Part shown: positions 41,190-49,415 of the stretch, one piece after another
How positions within the stretch are numbered: position 1 is the stretch's first letter
How the letters are laid out: the number at the start of each line of letters is the position of its first letter
NCBI GenBank assembly: GCA_043736395.1
Contig: JAYTCQ010000385.1
Coordinates: 1-55,529, forward strand
Direction of reading: 5' to 3'
Source: JAFDVL01 sp043736395
GTDB taxonomy: Bacteria > Acidobacteriota > Blastocatellia > RBC074
Length of the DNA: 55,529 nt
Translations under genes and position numbers: made by a program
Notes under the pieces: generated by a model
What the model was told of the DNA's origin: nothing
What the model saw: the letters and a program-made list of their open reading frames with translations, nothing else
Database searches by the model: none

Positions 41190-42143
41190 ATGATCGCCAG
41201 AATTTTTGATCTTTCAGGTATTTTATTCCTGCTCGGATTTACTGCGGCTGGCTTTTTAGCGGGCTGCATTTTCGGAGCCGTCAAGCGGGAATCCGGTTCG
41301 GCGCCGTTACTACGCGGCGTTGAAGCGGGAGTGCTGGGCTTGCTCGGTGGATCATTCGCGCGCGCGTTTATTTCCATTTTAATTGGCATTGACAACGATT
41401 CGCCGGAAGCTTGTTTATTGGTCGGCTGGGGATTTTTCTTGATTCCCGGCATTGTTGACACGATCCCTTATGCGATGGGAACGCAAATTCTCACCTCTCC
41501 TGACACGCTGTTGCTACTGGCTACTATCGTCGGCGGATTTTCAGGATTGATGAGTGGAATGTACCAGATTTACAATTGGCGTGGATTAGGTTGGTTAGCT
41601 TTTCCACTGGACGTGACCTGGGCGTTAGCGGGGAACACCATCGGCGGATTGTTGCACCTGGTAAATATTTATTGGGGCGACCACGGCAGCGAGACCCGCG
41701 AAAATGCGCATCGTTATAACAGCGGTTTTCGGTTAAAATCAACGTACGCCTTTACGCAGGGCGCAGTGATGAGTAATTTGCCTGACCCTCCAGGCAGCGA
41801 CCTTTTTCGCCACGAAAGAACTCACGTCTGGCAAAGTCGCGGCTTCGGCCCGATGTATACGCTGACCTATTTAGGCTGGATGGCAATCTGGTTGATACCG
41901 GGCATGATTGCCGGTGGAATTGTGAAGGCCGGTGTCGGTCATGGCATTGAAAAATGGTGCTATTACAATAATCCGTGGGAGGCCTGGGCCTACGCCGTAC
42001 AAAAATTGGATCGGGCTTTATTCGGCGATAACTCTGAACAGAAGCGATTAATCTGGCCACCCATTTTTGTGATTCTGTGGGCTGTCCCTTTCTTTGGACT
42101 GGCCACATTTCTGGCGGTCTATATGGTCGCGAAAGTTTGGTGA
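41190..42143 (+). CDS. Polytopic membrane protein with HExxH zinc-protease motif
   Basis: The 317-aa protein has about four N-terminal helices rich in Gly (about 8-160), a soluble stretch with FRHERTHVWQSRGFGPMYTL (H208, E209, H212) and two further helices. A second acidic ligand could be E264 in YNNPWEAWAYAVQ, as in gluzincin-type metallopeptidases. The motif recalls DUF4157-like peptidases associated with extracellular CIS, but here it is embedded in a membrane protein. A very strong ribosome site (AAGGAGG) precedes the start. It may process effectors or other proteins of the locus; the HExxH is visible, activity is inferred. Confidence 0.72.
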   Translation: MIARIFDLSGILFLLGFTAAGFLAGCIFGAVKRESGSAPLLRGVEAGVLGLLGGSFARAFISILIGIDNDSPEACLLVGWGFFLIPGIVDTIPYAMGTQILTSPDTLLLLATIVGGFSGLMSGMYQIYNWRGLGWLAFPLDVTWALAGNTIGGLLHLVNIYWGDHGSETRENAHRYNSGFRLKSTYAFTQGAVMSNLPDPPGSDLFRHERTHVWQSRGFGPMYTLTYLGWMAIWLIPGMIAGGIVKAGVGHGIEKWCYYNNPWEAWAYAVQKLDRALFGDNSEQKRLIWPPIFVILWAVPFFGLATFLAVYMVAKVW

Positions 42144-42155
42144 TTGTTTAGCGTT

Positions 42156-42235
42156 CGTTCGGAGCTAGGCATTCATGCGTGAAATCGCCAGCGAAGCGCG
42201 GCGGTTTTTCACGCGTAAACGCTTAACTCTGAACG
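42156..42235. repeat. Imperfect 29-bp inverted repeat, mismatches all transitions
   Basis: Arms 42156-42184 and 42207-42235 are complementary except for six positions, all transitions, so the RNA of one strand could pair by G-U wobble at these positions. A 22-nt loop separates them. It fills the gap before the 182-aa protein gene, which has no clear ribosome site. Confidence 0.75.
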
Positions 42236-42247
42236 ATACATTCACGT

Positions 42248-42796
42248 ATGGATAAATCACGCGTCGTTATCATCATACTGGTCGTTATTGCCGTCGTTTA
42301 TTTCGTCGGCATTGGCGTTGGCAGCCGTCAGGACAACGAAAATAAAAACAAAAAAAACGATCAGGAAAAGGGAAATTTAAGTAAAGAAGTTCCAGGCATT
42401 TTTAAGAACCTACGAAATCTTTTGCCTTCACGTGAAGAAAAACTGAAAGGTTCAGATTTTGTCACGCCGAAATTTTCAAAGGCTCCGATAGCTTTTGATC
42501 TTCTAGCGAATGTACCAATCAATGCTGAAATTAAAGAAGCGAAAAGTGATGAATCCCGGACTGCCACTTTCAAGCTGGTCGCCGGACAAGTAGCAACGGT
42601 GAGCTACCGTCCAAAATTATTGCCGGAAGGAGTTAATAGCGAAGAGGCAGAGCAGATCGAAAAACCGCAAGAGCTGAATCAGGAGTGCCCTAACGGTGAC
42701 AAAAACTGCTTCAAGATTACTATTTTTGAATCGGGCGGTACTCTCGGTTTTACGTGTTTGATTGGGCCTTGTCGAATCGAGTTACTGGAAAATTAA
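42248..42796 (+). CDS. Single-pass membrane protein of unknown function, CIS-linked
   Basis: The 182-aa protein has an N-terminal membrane helix (about 5-25: VVIIILVVIAVVYFVGIGVG), a Lys/Asn/Glu-rich linker and a beta-rich domain (about 65-182) with Cys residues near the end (ECPNGDKNC, FTCLIGPC) that could form disulfides in the periplasm. No family recognised. No ribosome site is visible; a large hairpin lies just upstream. Its stop overlaps the end of the opposite-strand gene by 4 bp. Confidence 0.65.
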   Translation: MDKSRVVIIILVVIAVVYFVGIGVGSRQDNENKNKKNDQEKGNLSKEVPGIFKNLRNLLPSREEKLKGSDFVTPKFSKAPIAFDLLANVPINAEIKEAKSDESRTATFKLVAGQVATVSYRPKLLPEGVNSEEAEQIEKPQELNQECPNGDKNCFKITIFESGGTLGFTCLIGPCRIELLEN

Positions 42797-43458
42797 ACGA
42801 TGGCTTTGACGATGGAAATGATAGAGCCAACCAGTAAAACAATGGCCCAAATGATTGCCAGAATCGCAATCACGATCGCAGCAATTGCATCGGTGATACT
42901 GACGAGAAAGCCCGGGACAAAACCATGCAGAAAACTGATGATCACGTTCGCAAGCAACGAAGTCAGGATGAACAGTACCAAACCTTTGTTCTGTAAAAAC
43001 CGCTGATGAGCGAAAACCAGAAATCCGGCAAAGAATAATTTGAGAGTCATCAGCAGGCTTAATGTAACTCCTGCTGACATTCGCCCGAAGTCGCCAAAGA
43101 TTGCCAGATAGGCAATGGTGCCAAAGATTGGAGAGAGCAATAGGGACAGCATGATGATCAGCTTTCCCAGCGCTACAAATACTTTCAAGATGGAGAATAT
43201 AATGATAACAATTGAAAGTATTAAAGTGAGAACACCTTGAATTCTTCCCTGAATGCGTTCGGGAATAAATAAGGAGCAAGCCATTAAAGCAATCGTGAAC
43301 ACTAACATACTATCCAGCAGGACGAGATAAGGGATACCCATCCCAATGACGTTAGCCTTAAATCCTGATGCGATAGCTGAACCTAGTTCAATTAGCAGCG
43401 TTACCACGATTAATATGAAGGCCACGAGAAAGAGGGGTTTTCTTAATGTATCTAACAT
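42793..43458 (-). CDS. Polytopic membrane protein on the opposite strand
   Basis: The 221-aa protein has six or seven membrane helices (for example LFLVAFILIVVTLLIELGSA, VLTLILSIVIIIFSILKVFV, AIAAIVIAILAIIWAIVLLV) and little soluble sequence. The start at 43458 has AGGA 7 nt upstream; a longer frame to 43527 lacks such a site. No family is recognised. It is the only minus-strand gene within the CIS half and converges on the 182-aa gene with a 4-bp overlap, so transcription of the two may interfere. Confidence 0.65.
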   Translation of the reverse strand: MLDTLRKPLFLVAFILIVVTLLIELGSAIASGFKANVIGMGIPYLVLLDSMLVFTIALMACSLFIPERIQGRIQGVLTLILSIVIIIFSILKVFVALGKLIIMLSLLLSPIFGTIAYLAIFGDFGRMSAGVTLSLLMTLKLFFAGFLVFAHQRFLQNKGLVLFILTSLLANVIISFLHGFVPGFLVSITDAIAAIVIAILAIIWAIVLLVGSIISIVKAIV

Positions 43459-44249
43459 TTTTAATCCTATTGAAAATTGAAAAGTGCAAGAGGCCATAAG
43501 ATAGGCTGATTCTTGTATGTTAAGCAACTATGCAGGATTTATCTTGAATGAATAGCTTTTAACTTACAAACAATACTCTGAGTCCGCTTGCTGAATTGAA
43601 AGAAGTACGAAAGTACAATATTCTACTGGATTAGAAAAGAGAAATATTAAACTCTATCTAGAGTTTTTAGAAATTAAGTAAATAAAATGGTTAGGAAACT
43701 TATTGTGGTTATAGTAGCAAGGTCAATTTTATTAAATCATAAATAATGTAGAACAGTTTTGCAGCGATTTTGCCAATGTTTTCTATAATCTTGTAGCTCT
43801 ACAAAAAAATGCAAACTAATAACAAAAATATCTTGGAAAATTTTTAAACTGCTTGTAATATACGTCAGACTTTATTAATTAAATATTTTAGCCATTATCT
43901 TTTCACATTGTTTTAAGTATCTCCCCTAAGTTGATTTTGGTACTGACCGGAAGCACCGGGCAATTAATGTGTATTTAATTGTAGAAGCTACTTTTCCTAA
44001 AACCTATCAGGTTTGGATAAAGGTATGCGACTGTCAATTAGCACTCAGATTAACATCTATTCTCTGAACAAATGTTATTGAATGGATGAGCCATTAAGAT
44101 TTGAGAGTTCTCCAGGGGTTAGGGTTAAGCTAAGAGAATAGTAGGGTGGATTAATCAAAAATCTCCTAAGCCGTTCTATGTATAACTCATTCGTACCGCT
44201 TAAATTACTACACCAAAAAGCTCGCAGTCGTGCCCTATTCGAGAGTTAT
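43459..44249. promoter_or_regulatory. AT-rich gap before the caspase block
   Basis: About 790 bp without a credible gene, strongly AT-rich, between the divergently transcribed 221-aa membrane protein and the caspase-TPR gene. Both promoters must be here. A reading frame extending the caspase-TPR gene back to 44178 exists but lacks a signal and a ribosome site. I see no repeat or clear operator. Confidence 0.5.
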
Positions 44250-46682
44250 ATGAAAGTAAACATTTTGCAAAAATTCATCTTTATTCTGTTTTTATTGGGA
44301 GGAATTTTCACGTCGTCCCTGTCGGCTCAAGGGACTTGTTTTCAGACCGCTCCCACTGTTCAGCCCATCCAACGATGGGCCCTGGTCATTGGCATTTCTC
44401 AGTTTAAGTACAGCGGAAAAATGGAAGCAGGAACTCAGATAATGAATCTCAAGTACGCTGAGAAAGATGCTAAAGATATGCAGAATTTTCTGCTGACACC
44501 TGAAGGCGGTGGAGTGCCAATCGGGAACGTCAAATTATTGACAAATGAAGTTGCCACTAAAGAAAAAATTATTGAGGGGTTGAGCTGGTTAAAGCAGGTC
44601 GTCAGGCCAGACGATTACTTTACCATTTTCATTTCATCACACGGGATTGTTGATGAACTTGGCGCTCTTCAGCCAAGAACCGCTCCACTGCCTTACTTTG
44701 TCTCGTATGATTCAAACCCTCAGAATTATTCCGCAACAGCCGTGAAGATGGGGTTATTTTTTGACACGATTCGTTCCATCCCGGCACGGCGCGGAGCTGT
44801 CTTTATTGACACATGTCACAGTGCTGGAGTGATGAGTGGTGGCAAAGGAGTTTCCCGTAATGCCAGTCGAATTCTGGATGCCGAGTTAAGCAGGATCAGG
44901 AGCGGTATCGGAGTTTTAGTCTCCTGTGGGAAAAACGAAATGTCTTATGAACATTTGAAATTTCCTAATGGCGTTTTTACCTGGGCAGTTCTGGATGGCT
45001 TACGTAGTCATGCGGATCGGAATGCCGACCAAATCGTGACATTGTCGGAGCTGGCTGAGTATGTCAGAACCAAAGTTCCTACCGGAGCCAGCGACCAGGG
45101 AATTCAAACGCCGGAATACAGGGCAGCGACTGGGCTGGATGCCAGCAGACTTCCCTTGTCAATCGTTGGCATGATTAGAAATTCTGCTCCCAGGCCAGCC
45201 TCGCAATATGGCGCTCTCGTCGTGCGCGTCCCGGAACTGACAGATGTAGATGTAATGGTGGATGGGTGCGCCATCGCCAACCTTGCCGGTAACAGCCAAC
45301 GCACAATTCGCATCCCGGCCGGCAGGCATCGCCTGACGTTTTTGAAAGGAGAGATGAAGCACGAAGAGGACGTTGAGATTCCGGCCAATGAGTCAACCTA
45401 TGTGGAAGTCAATCTCGCTTTTACGCGTGACAACGTGAACGCTTTTGTGCCTCCTTCGCCGGGGCAAATTGGCGTCTATCTGGTGGAAACCAGAGTCCCA
45501 ACCACAGAAGCGCAAAATCTACTTAGTCAGGGAATCGACAATTTTAATCGGCAACAATTCAGAGCAGCAAAAGACCGATTCAAAAGGGCTAATGAAAGAA
45601 GCACCGGTGGTTTTTTTGAGGCGATTGTGTATCAAGGCCGGGCGGAACAATCATTGGGGGAGAAACAAGCGGCGGTGAGCAGTTTTGAGAAAGCGTTACG
45701 GCTGAGAGCCTCGGATTACGAAACACGTACCTTGCTCGCAGAAGCCCAATTCAATGCGGGTTATAACACCACGCCAATTATCAAAACCTTGAAAAAAATT
45801 GCGGACGAACATCCGCGCGACGCCTATTCGCGGGTAGTGCTGGGCGACATCCTTTTTTCACGCAGAGATTATGCCGGTGGCGCGGATTCCTTCGTGCAGG
45901 AACGCGACCAAGATCAGCGTGGCGCGGTCGAATATTTGCGCGAAGCCATTGCGGTCAACCCAAATTTTCCACCAGCTCACCTGATTTTAGCGAATGTTCT
46001 GATGTACCAGGACCCGAATACAGTTTTAGTCAAAGGCGAACAGTTCATCAAATCACGTCCTTTGCTCGAAGCGGTCACGCACGCGGAAAGGGCGTTGCAA
46101 TTGTTTGAAAAAGTGTCTCAAAAATCTGTTTCCTTACGGCGCGGACTGCAACACGCCTCTATCTCGCATATTATTTTTGGCGGAGCCCGTTATGCCAATG
46201 ATGCAGTTACGGCGGAAGCTCATTATATGTTAGCCAAAGCCCTGACCCGTTTAGCTGTGTATGACCCAAATCTACCCACCTCCGAACGCTCGTCTAGGCT
46301 CGAAACTGCTCGCCGTCATTTGATGGAAGCGCAGAATTTGGCAAGGCATCTGCCCGATAAATTACGACTCGTCCTCGTCCTGAATACGAGTGTGCTCAAT
46401 CACCTTCATTCTAACAATTTGAAAGGCGCGATTGAAGATGGCAGAGCGGCGCTGAGGGAGATCAGATCAATCAAAGATGCTGAATTGGTTGATTTGAGAA
46501 TTGAAGTGAATCTGCATCTGTCACAAGCCTACGAAGCCAGACAGGATTTCTGTCTGGCGCACACTCATCGGCGTGAAGCAGTTAACTTGTACGGCATACG
46601 GCTTGATGAAAAAGAGCGGCAAAACCTGAATGAAGAAGTGGCGAATTTGGAGCGTCAATGCATGCAGCACGGTAATCAGTAA
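44250..46682 (+). CDS. Exported caspase-like protein with PEGA-like and TPR domains
   Basis: The 810-aa protein has a signal peptide (about 1-27, ending SLSAQ), a caspase (C14) domain (about 40-310) with His in FISSHGIVDE (H131) and Cys in VFIDTCHSAG (C189), a PEGA-like beta-sandwich (about 320-395: VDVMVDGCAIANLAGN, RIPAGRHRLTFLKG) and a long TPR array (about 420-800). The start at 44250 is chosen for the signal peptide. The His motif differs from the usual SGHG (SSHG). TPRs suggest a scaffold that recruits partners. It opens the second plus-strand block, which contains more caspase-like genes, so it may be the adaptor of that set. Confidence 0.85.
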   Translation: MKVNILQKFIFILFLLGGIFTSSLSAQGTCFQTAPTVQPIQRWALVIGISQFKYSGKMEAGTQIMNLKYAEKDAKDMQNFLLTPEGGGVPIGNVKLLTNEVATKEKIIEGLSWLKQVVRPDDYFTIFISSHGIVDELGALQPRTAPLPYFVSYDSNPQNYSATAVKMGLFFDTIRSIPARRGAVFIDTCHSAGVMSGGKGVSRNASRILDAELSRIRSGIGVLVSCGKNEMSYEHLKFPNGVFTWAVLDGLRSHADRNADQIVTLSELAEYVRTKVPTGASDQGIQTPEYRAATGLDASRLPLSIVGMIRNSAPRPASQYGALVVRVPELTDVDVMVDGCAIANLAGNSQRTIRIPAGRHRLTFLKGEMKHEEDVEIPANESTYVEVNLAFTRDNVNAFVPPSPGQIGVYLVETRVPTTEAQNLLSQGIDNFNRQQFRAAKDRFKRANERSTGGFFEAIVYQGRAEQSLGEKQAAVSSFEKALRLRASDYETRTLLAEAQFNAGYNTTPIIKTLKKIADEHPRDAYSRVVLGDILFSRRDYAGGADSFVQERDQDQRGAVEYLREAIAVNPNFPPAHLILANVLMYQDPNTVLVKGEQFIKSRPLLEAVTHAERALQLFEKVSQKSVSLRRGLQHASISHIIFGGARYANDAVTAEAHYMLAKALTRLAVYDPNLPTSERSSRLETARRHLMEAQNLARHLPDKLRLVLVLNTSVLNHLHSNNLKGAIEDGRAALREIRSIKDAELVDLRIEVNLHLSQAYEARQDFCLAHTHRREAVNLYGIRLDEKERQNLNEEVANLERQCMQHGNQ

Positions 46683-46723
46683 AGCGCGGCGACTAGCATT
46701 GATAGAAGTATGAGGAAAACACC

Positions 46724-47758
46724 ATGAAACATTCCCGACGAGATTTTTTGACGACTTCCATGCAGACTGCTTCGGCCTTTCCCTTGCTGTTGCCGGGAAT
46801 AGACTCAAGCCTGTTGAATGCGCTGCTGCCGCAAGGATCAAAGCGACCACGGACTGAGCTTTTGGATAAAGAAACGATGGATTTTTGGACTTCCAGAGTG
46901 CGAAAGCCATCCGAAGACTTTGACAAAGGGATCATCAGTAAAGACGTTTCCGCAGACATCCCGGAGTTTATTTTTTACGATAAAAAAGATGGCTTTATTC
47001 CGGCGACTTTCATCAAGGAAAGCGCGCTGTTTGATAGTGGCGGCGTAAAAGTTTCATTCAGAGTGCAAGGATTCCGTCCCTCGAAACTCAATGTTGATAA
47101 ATTCAACAATTTGCAAAGCGGTTCACTTCGCGTTGATGTTCGGCAAACTGTGCCGTTGCCTGGACTCGCGGAAGTCCTGGCCTGGACAGCAGGCGCGGCT
47201 TTTCTTCCAACCTCTGACGGCAAATTGCCTGCGCTTCAAAATTTAGGATTTAAGCCCGAAGAAAGCTGGGGGAAGTCGCAGCAGATTCCGCTGACGAACG
47301 GGCTGGGATTCTGGAGCTGGAATGTTTTCCTGAAGAAAAAAGAAAGCGTGTGGGGAAGGTTGCTCAGGGCCGTTGCCGTAGCGAATAAACAGGTATTTCC
47401 ATTCTTGGGTTTGCCTGCGATTGCTGTGACGGCGTTGACTACCGTGGACAAAATTGTTGGCTACATGCAGGCGCAGGATGCTTCCAACTGGATTTTTAAA
47501 AGCGTAGAAAATGCGTTCTATGCCACCAAAGACGCAAAAGCAAAGGTTGGAAACGGGATTGCTTTGAAGTCGGGCGAATACATCGTTGTCCCGCGAAATC
47601 AATTAAGTGAATTCGGAAAACAGATTTCTTCGCTTGAGATGAAACAAGGTTATGTCGTGCGCAAAGGCACGTCCGATTTTGATGTGTACCAAAACGCATT
47701 GATTGAAATGCCCTTGATTGATTACATCTCGATTCGTGTGATGGTGGGAAAAGGATAA
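46724..47758 (+). CDS. Tat-exported protein of unknown function
   Basis: The 344-aa protein has a twin-arginine signal (KHSRRDFLTTSMQTASAF, about residues 2-19) and a mature part without recognisable family, mixing strands (GGVKVSFRVQGF, SLRVDVRQTV) with a hydrophobic middle (PFLGLPAIAVTALTTV). The end (EMPLIDYISIRVMV) is beta-rich. AGGA precedes the ATG at suitable distance. It lies 41 bp after the caspase-TPR gene and 51 bp before the next gene, in one probable operon. It might be a cargo or target of the caspase set, but nothing in the sequence shows this. Confidence 0.68.
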   Translation: MKHSRRDFLTTSMQTASAFPLLLPGIDSSLLNALLPQGSKRPRTELLDKETMDFWTSRVRKPSEDFDKGIISKDVSADIPEFIFYDKKDGFIPATFIKESALFDSGGVKVSFRVQGFRPSKLNVDKFNNLQSGSLRVDVRQTVPLPGLAEVLAWTAGAAFLPTSDGKLPALQNLGFKPEESWGKSQQIPLTNGLGFWSWNVFLKKKESVWGRLLRAVAVANKQVFPFLGLPAIAVTALTTVDKIVGYMQAQDASNWIFKSVENAFYATKDAKAKVGNGIALKSGEYIVVPRNQLSEFGKQISSLEMKQGYVVRKGTSDFDVYQNALIEMPLIDYISIRVMVGKG

Positions 47759-47809
47759 CAGCAAATACATCTTTGAGAGTGGAAGCCAAAATATTTGAAG
47801 GAAGACTTT

Positions 47810-49354
47810 ATGGATCCTGTGGTTGTGAAATCAATACAAACTTTTCGCTTGATGATTATTCTGGCTGTGCTTGTTATGGCATTGGAAGGAGCAGGAAAAC
47901 CAAAGCCTCCAGCGCCGCGTAAAATTCCTTCAGCTTGTGATGTAAGTCAATGGCCGCAACTCTTGCCTGCCGCCAATCGAACGCAAAGTAAGAATATCCA
48001 AATCACATTTTACGAAACAGAAACTGCGCCGACCTTGTCCAGCGAAGCCGCCGTCATCCCAAAATCAATTAACTCAGATCAGTATTGTCTTCTGACTGCC
48101 CTTAAAGAAAATCGTTCGAATGTAAATTCCAGTATGTTGAAACTGCAACGTTACCGCACATTTATAGGGGGCAAACGAATTCTGAATTATGGCTATTTTT
48201 ATGAAGGTAAAACGCTGAAAGAACCTTCTGTCATTCAAACCATTAATAGTAACAGCGAGCGAAAACTTTTAGTCAAAAAAGCTGTCTGGGAAGAGCTGAA
48301 ACACGAAGGGAATACTTCGTCTATTAATGCGTATGATTCGCAGTTGTTAACCTGGGGAAGAGGATTCGGCGCACGGGTGGGATTGTTACCGCCAGTTTTG
48401 GATCGTTTGTTTGCAGACACTACGGTTGCGAATATTTTTCTGCAATATGGCATCAAATGGAAGCAAGGATTTCAGGTCGTCAATCTGGAGACCGGAAGCA
48501 TCGAAAGCGGCCTCAGCGCTCTGCGGTTAATTCAGGCTGATCCGAAATTATTAGGCGTTTTTGTGCTGGTCGCGGAAGACCCGCGATTGGCGCAAAAGGT
48601 TGCAGATGCGCAGTGGGCTGTCGTCGAGAAAAACGCCGGAGCCGTTCCGATGTACGCACATCAATGGGATGACAGATGGATTCAACTGGTTTCACATCTC
48701 AGTCATTGGTGGCCAGCGACCGGTTGGAAAGGTGCCAACTTTGCCTCAAGTCGCGGGATTAGCGAAATTCTAATCACGTGGGGCCGACAAGCAGCCAAAC
48801 AAAAAAATCCGTATATCGTCACGAATGCCGATACGATTTTGAATCTTAAGCGATGGGGAAGCGGGGTCGGATGGGACGCTATCAAAGGCGTCAGCGGCAC
48901 TCCCATGCCTTACACCAAGGAGCAAATTACGAATCCGGAAAACACTCAGTTTAAGGACGTCGTTTGTATCTTAGCGCAGGGTGGCGCTTCCTATTATTTT
49001 TTCCCCAAGCTTCCAACCTTGACGAACAAAGGGATTATTTTGAAAGGGAACGTCAGTGTCGAAGACAGGTTTTACATAATCCTTAATGACCTTTCGATGG
49101 CAGAAAAACTTGAGAGTCTGCTTGGGCTTGAAGAAATTGAATTGAAGGAAAAAAATGCCGCGTATGACAGTCAGTATTTGCAACGTTACGGTGGACGTTT
49201 GCGCATTGCATTGAAAGCCTCGTTGCTGGCTTTGCCTGAAACGCATGCCGCACTTTCAGACTTGGAGAAAATTACTGCTGACCCTGATTTCAGGGCGCTT
49301 GAGAGAGCTGATAAAAAAGCTGTCACTGATTTTATGGAACGAAATTTGAAGTAA
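47810..49354 (+). CDS. Exported protein of unknown function, possible lysozyme-like core
   Basis: The 514-aa protein has an N-terminal hydrophobic signal or anchor (about 10-27) and Cys at 43 and 93. A central part (about 155-360) reads WEELKHEGNTSSINAYDSQL then LTWGRGFGARVGLL, a Glu followed by a Tyr-Asp-Ser-Gln and an aromatic-Gly stretch that loosely resembles lysozyme/transglycosylase active sites. Further on are WPATGWKGANFASSRGISEI and conserved-looking aromatic residues. GGAAG lies 5 nt before the ATG at 47810. If it is a wall hydrolase it would suit a CIS effector or a wall-remodelling factor. The family call is weak. Confidence 0.62.
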   Translation: MDPVVVKSIQTFRLMIILAVLVMALEGAGKPKPPAPRKIPSACDVSQWPQLLPAANRTQSKNIQITFYETETAPTLSSEAAVIPKSINSDQYCLLTALKENRSNVNSSMLKLQRYRTFIGGKRILNYGYFYEGKTLKEPSVIQTINSNSERKLLVKKAVWEELKHEGNTSSINAYDSQLLTWGRGFGARVGLLPPVLDRLFADTTVANIFLQYGIKWKQGFQVVNLETGSIESGLSALRLIQADPKLLGVFVLVAEDPRLAQKVADAQWAVVEKNAGAVPMYAHQWDDRWIQLVSHLSHWWPATGWKGANFASSRGISEILITWGRQAAKQKNPYIVTNADTILNLKRWGSGVGWDAIKGVSGTPMPYTKEQITNPENTQFKDVVCILAQGGASYYFFPKLPTLTNKGIILKGNVSVEDRFYIILNDLSMAEKLESLLGLEEIELKEKNAAYDSQYLQRYGGRLRIALKASLLALPETHAALSDLEKITADPDFRALERADKKAVTDFMERNLK

Positions 49355-49415
49355 AGCGACAGGTCTCAGCAAAACTTCCTGATGGAACATGGATTGTTAA
49401 TTTGGAGTAAATCAA

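Noticed and set aside
25948..43458. Type VI secretion system
   Set aside because: No TssB/TssC pair, TssJLM membrane complex, ClpV or Hcp was recognised; the sheath and tube are of the extracellular-CIS type.
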